DNA of 64,000 bases, from assembly GCA_047967505.1 (NCBI GenBank), contig CM106538.1; one strand, 5' to 3'. The notes below the pieces were generated by a model that was given only the letters and a program-made list of their open reading frames with translations, made no database searches and was not told the DNA's origin. Positions 56,932 to 64,000 of the stretch are shown piece after piece. Each line of letters starts with the position of its first letter. Position 1 is the first letter of the stretch. Source of the DNA: Dipteris shenzhenensis. Taxonomy: Eukaryota; Polypodiophyta; Polypodiopsida; Gleicheniales. The position numbers and the translations under genes are program-made.

Positions 56932-57190
56932 CACACATATAGATATATATGTATGTATATACATACATATATACATACTTACATACATACAGTAAAATAA
57001 GGACCCCATTGGTTACCTATTTCATGCATTTTGTTGTCTCATGAGCATAAGAACAAGCACTTGTGTTTCTTACCTTTCTTTGCAATGGGGGTCTTGATTT
57101 TGGGGGGGGTATGCCAAAAATTGATAAATAACATTATTTGATGAATATAGTTTTAGTTGATCGAGAAAATGGACATAAAAACCATTTCCA
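56140..57190. repeat. Diverged foldback units
   Basis: Same components as the main array but more mutated: a core at 56220-56260 (gatagcgcattgatgtgctgcc), block B inverted (56285-56370), arm A inverted, two cores at about 56525-56560 and 56630-56665, arm A forward (56700-56790), a TATG/GT/CA microsatellite (56800-56995) and block B inverted again (57000-57140). Arms around 56595 are inverted copies of each other. Confidence 0.88.
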
Positions 57191-57608
57191 TGTTTTTGGA
57201 TCGAATGTATGGATGATCTTCTGCAAGCATAAAAGACATGATATGTATATGTAGCACATGATCACGTTTACATATTTTCAGTCATATATTCTACCTTGTG
57301 ATCTATCATTATCTTACTGTGTGGATGTTTAATATGAGTAGTGTTTGCTTTTTTAATCGCAAATTTTATGTATTGTTGTGTCTCTACCTCTCCACGACTC
57401 AAATGTGATAGTATGGGGATGAAAGAGAAGTTAATTGTGAGTTTCAGGCATGCCTTCATTGTTGGAATATGTTTAATTTTCTTATGATCACATCAATTGT
57501 TCCAATGATATTGAGAGGAATAAGATGCTGGATGAGGTTCTTGCTCGCTTGAAACCTATTTAATCTTGCTCGCTTATTTGGGGCTGCTCGCTTTTTGGTA
57601 ATCCTCCC
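57191..57608. other. Unassigned stretch
   Basis: Between the array and a LINE; no motif seen. Confidence 0.45.
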
Positions 57609-58507
57609 GTGGATAGAGGGAAGGGGGTCTTACATTCTCTCCCTGCTTCGGTAGGAATCTTTCGGACCCCCTCCCCAGGACTGGCTCAGCGGAACTCCTT
57701 TTTCGCTCTTGAGGACCTCTCTGACCTCATAGATGATGATTTTGTACCTTCCACTTTCGGAGAGCGCTTCCCTTGGACCTCGTGTGTATGGCAGGAGATC
57801 AGCTCCGGTGGAGGGTTCTTTTTCCGCCACCAAGTCGGGTAAGGTATTCCAACCCGCTTCCTCCCGCCGATGAGGATAGCCAATTGGAATATACAGGGAT
57901 TGGGCGACATCCCCCATCGCCGTTGCAGACAGCTGATCAGGAATCAGCTCCATCCAGGTGTGTCAGGTGGTTGCCTTAGACATTCTTTTTCTTCAGGAAC
58001 ACAAATTGGATACCAGAGATTGCTCCAAGTCAAGTAAGCTGCTTTCGGGCCGGACTTTTTGGCTTCCTGCCTTGGGAACCAGAGGAGGTACATGCATATT
58101 AGTTTCAGATTCTTTTCTCCCTCTGGTCATTGGACACGGTACCATCACCCCCTCCAGGGCCTAGTGGATTTTACTTTTGATTGACGGACGTAAGGTTGGT
58201 TTCCTCAACCTCTACGCCCTGAACAACAGAGGGGACCGTGTTCTTTTTTGGAAAGAGTTACTCTCTTGGGTTGACATTGCTGATTCGTGGATTATTGGAG
58301 GTGACTTCAACATGGTTGAGGCATCATCCGATAAGCAAGGGGACAGAGAAGGTGGTATTCATTCCCTCGAGAGAGCAGCTCGGGTTGCCTTCTTGTTCAA
58401 ATTCAGTTGCAGAGATGTTTGGTCAGATGATGCATTTCATATTCAGTCTCAGTCACTTTTGTTTTCGTGGTCGAACCGTAGGGTGCAGATGCCTATCCAT
58501 GCTCGGA
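57609..58507 (+). pseudogene. 5' part of a LINE: ORF1 end and ORF2 endonuclease
   Basis: 57609-57842 carries AQRNSFFALEDLSDLIDDD, like the end of a plant LINE ORF1. From an ATG at 57870 comes MRIANWNIQGLG (endonuclease motif with the catalytic Asn), a frameshift near 57960, LDILFLQEHKLD (catalytic Glu), GTRGGTCILV, one stop (TAG near 58162), KVGFLNLYALNN and WIIGGDFNMVE (Asp/Asn). This is the apurinic-like endonuclease that nicks the target DNA. It is cut at about 58507 where the poly(T) of the next LINE starts. RT is absent here and may resume beyond the right edge. Confidence 0.85.
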
Positions 58508-58519
58508 TTGATTTTTTTT

Positions 58520-58644
58520 TTCCGAAAAAACAGTGCTAATTATATTACTTTGAGAACAAGATACAAGGGGTCAGCTTATAGCTGACGGCTGCGGTCACAA
58601 ATCGGACACAGCCCTAAAAGGTAGCAAAATAGAAAACCATCCTC
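58520..58644 (-). other. 3' UTR of the intact LINE
   Basis: Short 3' UTR after the ORF2 stop. It contains an inverted word, tcagctataagctga, near 58572-58586, then leads into 'aatataattagcactg' and the A-run. The UTR end is presumably recognised by the element's own RT. Confidence 0.6.
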
Positions 58645-61600
58645 TCACGGAGGGAGAAAACGAGTATGAACGAACAGCCATCGGGGTGGTGAGTAGTGCC
58701 ACCGAAGGCCCTGCGTAGTCTGCTCGAAGAAGAGGCCCTGTGTGTCCCAAGTCCGGAGGAAGCGTCTCCGCTTCTCCTGACCGGCCCGGGAGTCTCCCTG
58801 AATCTGGTCCCACTGGCCTCTGAGGGTATGGATAATCTCACTCCAAATCTCCGCCATGATCTGGGCAGTCGATAAGGAGGTGCCACCGAGGATCTGCGCG
58901 CAGCGCGAGGTCCAGATGTGCCACCCTGTAATGCTGCTAATAATCTCCCATACTGGCTGCCTCTCCCGGACTCCTGTGTCAGCCTCTGCTAGGTGCTGTG
59001 GGATACCCTCGAGCGGTCCCCACGTGCCCTGTGTGACAAGGAAAGTGGGGTCCTGCTGACATGCCTCAAAAAAGTGATGAAGACCAGGTGCGGTGCTGCA
59101 CCAACAGAACGCGCCCCAAGTGATCAATCCTAGCTCTGGTGCTGCGCGAGTAAGAATCCCAAAAGTCCACCTCCACACTTCCTGGGCGCGAGTGCAGCTC
59201 CACAGGCAGTGCTTTGGTGTCTCCTCATCCGCATGGCAAATCTGGCAACATCCGTCCTGGCCTATCTGCCTCAGCCAGCTCCCCACTGGAAGACCTTTGT
59301 GGGCAAGAAGCCACAGGAAGTATGAGATCTTCCGTGGCCGCCAACTCTCCCACAAGGCCTTCCAGAATGCCTGTAAAAAGAACCTGGAAAGACCCTGTGC
59401 GTACCAGCTGGGTCGCTGGGTGGGGGGGCGGCTCTGCATCCTCCCGAGAACTCGCCTGCCCAAAGTCGTACTGTAGGCGAAGAAAGAGGTCGGCCCCTGA
59501 CCTGTCACAATCTCTGGCCACCACCACTCTCCTGGATCCCAATCAAGCTCTGCTAAGGCCCGCCCCTCCCAAAGCCAAAGACGCCAGAGCTGCACCTGGT
59601 CCTGCTCGATGCTAGGGTCGGTATGCCAGACCTTCCCCAAGAGGCCTACGACCCGAACCCTCTGCCACGGGAGTAGGGGGTCGATGAGCGCACCCTCTGT
59701 CCTGAGTCGTCCCTCCCCAGAAACCGCGAAGAAGGAAATAGAAGAGTCATCCAAACGTCCTGCGACCACCAGTGGAATGCCACGGGGGGTGAACTGTCCC
59801 AGCCATCGGGTGTCACCAGGCATGATGATCTGGGGCTCAGGTGGGGCCAACCAAGCCGCTGGGATCGCTCCGTCGATCTCCATGCGTCTCGCCTGGGCTC
59901 CACGTGCACCTCCAGCTGCGTCTGCAAGATCTGTCATCTCTAGATGTCTGTACGTATCCCTCCAAACACGCAGGGATCGGGCTGGGCCCCTCATCCAACC
60001 GTCCCACCTGATATGTGATCTCTCCCCCAACTGAAGGCCCTCGGCATCTCTGACCTGACTGTTCCAGATAAGCGGCTGGCGATCGATCTCCTCCTGACAG
60101 CTGGGAGGGGACTGAATGAGACTGAGACGGAGCCGCCTCCAGACCATGAGGAGGCTACGAACTAGAGGGGAACGGGGCTGAGTGAGCGGGGCGGAGGTGA
60201 AGATCCACCTGAAGGACGGTAGCCAATCTCCACCTCGGCGCGGGACACAAGAGCCGACTCCCTGCTGAAGTAGCATCTTCCACGTCTGCCCCCCTGGGGT
60301 CAAACCGCGAATGACAAGCTTGCCTAACAAGGCCTGACTCTGAAGCTCTGGATCAATGACCCCCAGGCCACCCTCAGCCTGCGGAAGAATGACTGTCTGC
60401 CACGCAACCCTGGCTCTGATATCTCTATGACCATCCTCCCCAGACCAAAGGAAGTTCCGAACCAACCTCCTGAGCTGTGCCACGCTGGATCTCGAGAAGC
60501 ACCAGCAGGAAGCCACATACCAAGCCGTGGCTAGGAGGACCTGGTTGACTACCAAGGCACGACCTGCAAGAGAGAGCTTAGCAGTGCTCCAGAAAGCCAG
60601 CTTCCGTCGGATGGAATCTAGCACCGGGAGAAACTGCTGAGCTGGTGTGATGTCTAGGCCAACCTGGAAGCCAAGGTATCTAGCTGTCTGTCCACGTGGA
60701 ATCCATCTGAAGCCCAAAAATCGCCCCCACTGAGAACACGCCCCAGGGTCTGTGAGAAAACCAACGGATTTGTTCCAATTGATTTTCGCCCCAGCGGCCG
60801 AGCAGAAAACCTCCAGGGCCATCCGCACCCTCTCTAGCATCCGCTCGTCGTCCTGGACATAAAGGGCTGTATCATCTGCGTACTCCGAGTCCAAGAGCTC
60901 CGTGTCCTCCCGGAGTGGAAGGCGAATACCCCTGAGCCCTGTGGACCTCGCCCGAAGGTAGTAAGTCATGGCCTCGGCGAAGAAGAGAAACAAGTAAGGG
61001 GCCAGGGGGCAGCCCTGACGTACTGATCTCTCCAAGCTAAAGCGCTCGCCCAACCTGCCTCCAATGATGACTCTGCTAGACGCTGTCCTGTACAAAGCTG
61101 AGATACCCTGAATCCAACCTGCCGGGAAACCTAGCCGCTCCAGAGTCCCCTCCAAAAAGGACCAATCCACGCGATCGTAGGCCTTCTCGAAATCGAGAAG
61201 TAGAATGGCAAGGTGTGATCCGCTGTGCTGAGCCCACTCCGCCGCCTCTGAAAAGGTGAAGACGTTATCCAGGATACTGCGATCCTGGACAAAGCCTGTC
61301 TGAGTGTCATGGACGAGGTCTGAAAGTAGAGGCCGAACTCTGGCACTGATCATCTTGGCGAGGATTTTGTAGGCAGAGGTAAGGAGAGTGATCGGACGCC
61401 ACTGGCGAATCTCCTGTCTATCTCCTCCCTTCGGGATGAGGCAAATCAGTCCCGAGGAGAGGCTCTCTGGCATCCGACCGCTGCTGAAAATCCCCTGCAG
61501 GGCTGCAAGGAGGGGCTGATGGATCTGGTCCCAGAAGGAGGTGAAGAAAGCTCGGGATAGCCCATCCTCACCTGGGCACTTCTGACCATCAATAGCCATC

Positions 61601-63036
61601 AAGGCCTCCAACATCTCATCCGAGGTGAGAGGCGCCAACAACGTCGCCTGCATGCTAGGCTGGACCAGGGATGGAATGTGCCTCCACACCTCCTCACGGG
61701 CACGACTGGCACGAGGGGCAAGCGGCTCCTGCTGGAAGAGGGTCCTGTAAAAGTCCGTGGCCAACCCCAGGACCTCCCCTGGATCCGTAACGATGTGACC
61801 CTCCGCTGTCCTGAGACTCCGAAGCTGATCACCTGCAGCTCTCTGGCCATGCGTCCTAAAGAACTCCCTGCACATCCGGTCACCCTTTCGGGCCCAAAAG
61901 GAGCGAGAGGCGTGAAAGGAAAACTCGGAACGACGCTGGAATGTCTCCTCCAGGAGGGCTCTGGCTCGAAGGGCCTGGATCCGCAGCTCCTCCGAACCCG
62001 GGGAAGCCTGCTGGAGTCGCTGAATGGAGGCGAGGTCCCTCCGAAGAGCTCTCTCTCTGCCCCACCAATCCTGTCGAACCTGTAAAGCTGCGAGCTGGCA
62101 GATCTGGCTAGACTCCTGCAGAGCCTGTGCGACTGAGTCTACCAGATCCACGCCCTCCCCCCAATCTCTGTCCCAAAGACTGCATATGCTGCTGCGCACG
62201 TCCACCCTCGAGAAGATGGAGTCGGGAATCCTGCATGATCGGGAGGGGAGGGTCTGGGCTGCCGAATCTAAGGAAAGGAGCACAGGCGCATGATCGGAGA
62301 GTGTCGTCCCTGGAACTATACCCGCCTGGCCGCCTCTGCTGATGGCCCAGTCACTGACATAAAATCTATCAAGCCTCTCCAGGAGTCTGCCTCCTTCCCT
62401 GCGGAAGCCCCAAGAGAAGTCCAGGCTCCCGTGCCAACGCCGGAAGGACGGGTCTCTCCAACTGTCCCTCCCTCCCGTCTCGAAGATGAAAGAGTCCCAA
62501 GCTGACTGCTCTGCCTGGGCCATACCTGTGAACTCCGGGCCTCTGCCCTGCTGGTCCTCCAGGGTCTCCAGGTTGTTGAAGTCTCCTCCAACAATCCAGG
62601 AATCCATGTCTGGAAGAATCCCTGTAAGTGTCCTCCAGAAGGTGGCTCTGCAACGGAGGTCTGTGGGGGCATAAATGTTGAGGATGCCTATTTTGGATCC
62701 CTCCAAGTCCAGGCCTACCCAAAGGGCTCGGCCAGGAATCAACGTGCCGTGACCAAAAACTCCCTGGGCTAACTGCTCGCACACGGAAGTACAGACACCC
62801 CCACTCCTCCCCTGAGCGCCGATCGAGGGCTCCCAATAAGTGTAGGACCGTCCAGGGAGAATCTTCCCGCAGCTACGGGAATGAGCCACAGAAAGCTTGT
62901 GCTCCTGGAGCAGAAGTACATCCAAACGACCAATCACTGCAGGCTGAAGTTCCTGCCGCAAAATGAGCTTCCTGGGACCACGGGTGCCAGAGGAGTGAAA
63001 CCCGTTCACATTCCAGGATACGAGGTGTAAGCTCAT
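58645..63036 (-). CDS. LINE ORF2: endonuclease-reverse transcriptase
   Basis: 1463 residues without interruption. Endonuclease (about 1-255): SWNVNG (7-12), LLLQEHK (41-47), GGDFNN (150-155), LSDHAPV (246-252), all catalytic positions present. RT (about 470-790): IRQWRPITLL (544-552), LLLDFEKAYDRVDW (612-625), RQGCPLAPYLF (673-683) and the catalytic EYADD (718-722); then RYLGFQVG and KLSLAGRALVVNQVLL of the thumb. C-terminal zf-RVT module CCQICHADEETPKHCLWSC (1263-1281). This makes it an L1-type plant LINE that nicks DNA and primes reverse transcription there. The ATG is fixed by its overlap with the ORF1 stop. Nothing suggests inactivation. Confidence 0.95.
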   Translation of the reverse strand: MSLHLVSWNVNGFHSSGTRGPRKLILRQELQPAVIGRLDVLLLQEHKLSVAHSRSCGKILPGRSYTYWEPSIGAQGRSGGVCTSVCEQLAQGVFGHGTLIPGRALWVGLDLEGSKIGILNIYAPTDLRCRATFWRTLTGILPDMDSWIVGGDFNNLETLEDQQGRGPEFTGMAQAEQSAWDSFIFETGGRDSWRDPSFRRWHGSLDFSWGFRREGGRLLERLDRFYVSDWAISRGGQAGIVPGTTLSDHAPVLLSLDSAAQTLPSRSCRIPDSIFSRVDVRSSICSLWDRDWGEGVDLVDSVAQALQESSQICQLAALQVRQDWWGRERALRRDLASIQRLQQASPGSEELRIQALRARALLEETFQRRSEFSFHASRSFWARKGDRMCREFFRTHGQRAAGDQLRSLRTAEGHIVTDPGEVLGLATDFYRTLFQQEPLAPRASRAREEVWRHIPSLVQPSMQATLLAPLTSDEMLEALMAIDGQKCPGEDGLSRAFFTSFWDQIHQPLLAALQGIFSSGRMPESLSSGLICLIPKGGDRQEIRQWRPITLLTSAYKILAKMISARVRPLLSDLVHDTQTGFVQDRSILDNVFTFSEAAEWAQHSGSHLAILLLDFEKAYDRVDWSFLEGTLERLGFPAGWIQGISALYRTASSRVIIGGRLGERFSLERSVRQGCPLAPYLFLFFAEAMTYYLRARSTGLRGIRLPLREDTELLDSEYADDTALYVQDDERMLERVRMALEVFCSAAGAKINWNKSVGFLTDPGACSQWGRFLGFRWIPRGQTARYLGFQVGLDITPAQQFLPVLDSIRRKLAFWSTAKLSLAGRALVVNQVLLATAWYVASCWCFSRSSVAQLRRLVRNFLWSGEDGHRDIRARVAWQTVILPQAEGGLGVIDPELQSQALLGKLVIRGLTPGGQTWKMLLQQGVGSCVPRRGGDWLPSFRWIFTSAPLTQPRSPLVRSLLMVWRRLRLSLIQSPPSCQEEIDRQPLIWNSQVRDAEGLQLGERSHIRWDGWMRGPARSLRVWRDTYRHLEMTDLADAAGGARGAQARRMEIDGAIPAAWLAPPEPQIIMPGDTRWLGQFTPRGIPLVVAGRLDDSSISFFAVSGEGRLRTEGALIDPLLPWQRVRVVGLLGKVWHTDPSIEQDQVQLWRLWLWEGRALAELDWDPGEWWWPEIVTGQGPTSFFAYSTTLGRRVLGRMQSRPPTQRPSWYAQGLSRFFLQAFWKALWESWRPRKISYFLWLLAHKGLPVGSWLRQIGQDGCCQICHADEETPKHCLWSCTRAQEVWRWTFGILTRAAPELGLITWGAFCWCSTAPGLHHFFEACQQDPTFLVTQGTWGPLEGIPQHLAEADTGVRERQPVWEIISSITGWHIWTSRCAQILGGTSLSTAQIMAEIWSEIIHTLRGQWDQIQGDSRAGQEKRRRFLRTWDTQGLFFEQTTQGLRWHYSPPRWLFVHTRFLPP

Positions 63037-64000
63037 GGAGAGGGAAGGGGGGCTGCGAACAACTGTCTGCTCGCGGTCGAAGTCGAAGAAGAACCAGACG
63101 TATCGGAATGGAGGCGCTGCCGCTTATGAGAAGGTTTGGAGGGGGAGACGGGGTCGTCCTGCCCGTTCTTCAACACCTTCAGCAAAGGCGAGAGGCCTTT
63201 GGTGCCATGAGCAAATGCTTTCTCGAGCCAGCTCGAGATCTCTGAAGAGGTCATCCCGTAGAAGGTTCGGAGTTTCTGCTGGGACCAAGCTCTGACATCC
63301 TGGGGGAGAGGCCATGACAGGGGAGGTCGGAGGATCACTATCAGTCGGAAGCGTTTGGCGGCGCAACGCCACCGCAAGCGCACGTCGCCCTCGGACCACT
63401 GAGTCTCGAGGAGCTGCCCACCGGACGGGCCTATCCAGGAACACACCTGGGCGTGCGTCTGCTCTCTGAGAGCCTCCCAAACCGAGTCGTCTGTCCAGGT
63501 CTCGGTGCCATCACTGAGGAACGTGAAAGCGAAGCTAGGGCCATCCCTGGGAGCCAAGGCACCAATCCTCCCATCCGCCCCTTTGCGGAGCAGGAAAATA
63601 CTGATGTCGAGACAAGCCGGGAAGGTCCCAAGGTCGGCCACATCCAGGTAGTCCCAGGGGCCAGATCTGTAGAAGTCTCGTGGAAGCTCTCTCTCATGGA
63701 GCTGAGACCCAACTGAGTCTACCACTGAGGGGCTAGCGGGAAGGGAAGCCTGCTCCACTGGTGGTGTAGACTCCGGGTGTCCTGCCAGCGAGGGGGGAGG
63801 GGGAGGAGGCTGAGGGATAGGCAGCTCTGACTCCACGGAGGCGACTGGCGGAGGAGGTGGAGGAGGTGGAGCGGGGGCTGCACACGGCTGGGAAGCCGGT
63901 GGTGCAGCTAACTCTGAGGGAGAGGCGAGGGGGACCAGGGGGGGGGGGGATGGGGGTGCAGCTGGAGCTGGGGCTGAGAGGGAGGAAGAGAAGACTGAGG
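63033..64000 (-). CDS. LINE ORF1 (C-terminal part, continues past the right edge)
   Basis: The frame is open from the window edge to TGA at 63033-63035, at least 320 codons; an internal GTG at 63836 is not a likely start. The upstream part is Pro/Ala-rich (PPPPPPP). The conserved-looking body has RDFYRSGPWDYLDVADLG, SWIGPSGGQLLETQW, RCAAKRFRLIVILRPPLSW and KLRTFYGMTSSEISSWL, and a basic tail SPSKPSHKRQRLHSDTS. No CCHC knuckle is in this part. ORF1 proteins bind the LINE RNA and form the particle. Its stop overlaps the ORF2 start as ATGA, so ORF2 is probably made by reinitiation. Confidence 0.85.
   Translation of the reverse strand, partial: SVFSSSLSAPAPAAPPSPPPLVPLASPSELAAPPASQPCAAPAPPPPPPPPVASVESELPIPQPPPPPPSLAGHPESTPPVEQASLPASPSVVDSVGSQLHERELPRDFYRSGPWDYLDVADLGTFPACLDISIFLLRKGADGRIGALAPRDGPSFAFTFLSDGTETWTDDSVWEALREQTHAQVCSWIGPSGGQLLETQWSEGDVRLRWRCAAKRFRLIVILRPPLSWPLPQDVRAWSQQKLRTFYGMTSSEISSWLEKAFAHGTKGLSPLLKVLKNGQDDPVSPSKPSHKRQRLHSDTSGSSSTSTASRQLFAAPLPSP

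Larger units (their letters stand above)
58508..64000 (-). mobile_element. Apparently intact LINE, inserted into another LINE (5' end outside window)
   Basis: Minus strand: ORF1 (64000 to 63033), ORF2 (63036 to 58645), a 3' UTR of about 125 bp, then an A-run (T's at 58508-58519 on the plus strand) as poly(A) tail. The tail abuts the broken endonuclease frame of the plus-strand LINE, so that LINE was the target. Both ORFs are uninterrupted in the window. GC content is high compared with surroundings, as for a young copy before CpG decay. Confidence 0.88.

Noticed and set aside
48700-57000. Many open frames of 60-138 codons rich in Tyr, Ile, His, Thr, Met, Cys and Val
   Set aside because: They are translations of TATG, GT and CA microsatellites and of the repeated arms, mirrored on both strands.
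48590-57190. CRISPR-like array
   Set aside because: Units are 700 bp or more with inverted arms and microsatellites, no constant 25-40 bp repeat with unique spacers, and the host is a plant.
61678-62085. Plus-strand open frames opposite LINE ORF2
   Set aside because: Antisense shadows of a GC-rich real coding frame.
1-64000. tRNA and rRNA genes
   Set aside because: None recognised by eye; the tRNA-like matches found are PBS sequences beside LTRs. A covariance-model scan would be needed to exclude degenerate tRNA genes.

Overview
The window reads as a land-plant nuclear chromosome segment. It has Ty3/gypsy and Ty1/copia LTR retrotransposons, L1-type LINEs with a plant-style zinc-binding RVT tail, long AT-rich stretches, and two GT-AG exons of a plastid-targeted phosphoglycerate-mutase-like gene. 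Gene density is very low, with nested and degraded elements. This suits a large, repeat-rich genome such as a fern, lycophyte or gymnosperm; that placement is inference.

Layout. 1-480: LINE relic. 2083-10920: a badly broken minus-strand Ty3/gypsy element (INT, RNase H, RT, protease, Gag from left to right), with an extremely G-rich leader and a candidate 5' LTR. 10921-11830: copia Gag relic. 11885-20709: the best-preserved LTR element, with two 2.07-kb LTRs, PBS, a pre-gag leader reading frame, gag-protease, RT, RNase H plus a second RNase H, PPT and 3' LTR. Its integrase is reduced to a C-terminal scrap. 20710-32275: mostly non-coding, with microsatellites, minisatellites and two unassigned coding-like relics. 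32290-40010: LINE pieces, a copia-type LTR, an integrase fragment and a collapsed chromovirus. 40369-41085: host gene exons. 41945-45700: another LINE RT relic, a truncated gypsy pol and a LINE ORF1 relic. 45700-48590: short tandem repeats. 48590-57190: a 9-kb field of inverted and tandem foldback units built around a palindromic GCGCGTTAACGCGC core and TATG/GT microsatellite loops. 57609-58507: a truncated LINE. 58508-64000: an apparently intact LINE, ORF1 to ORF2 on the minus strand, running off the right edge.

How it fits together. Nearly everything coding is retrotransposon. The only plausible mobility machinery is the right-hand LINE, whose ORF1 stop and ORF2 start overlap as ATGA. The 11885-20709 element lacks integrase catalysis and has three stops in pol, so it would depend on a helper. 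The most unusual region is the foldback array, which contains a 170-bp palindrome with one mismatch, a perfect 74-bp palindrome and a roughly 1-kb inverted repeat. No viral, CRISPR, rRNA or tRNA features were recognised.
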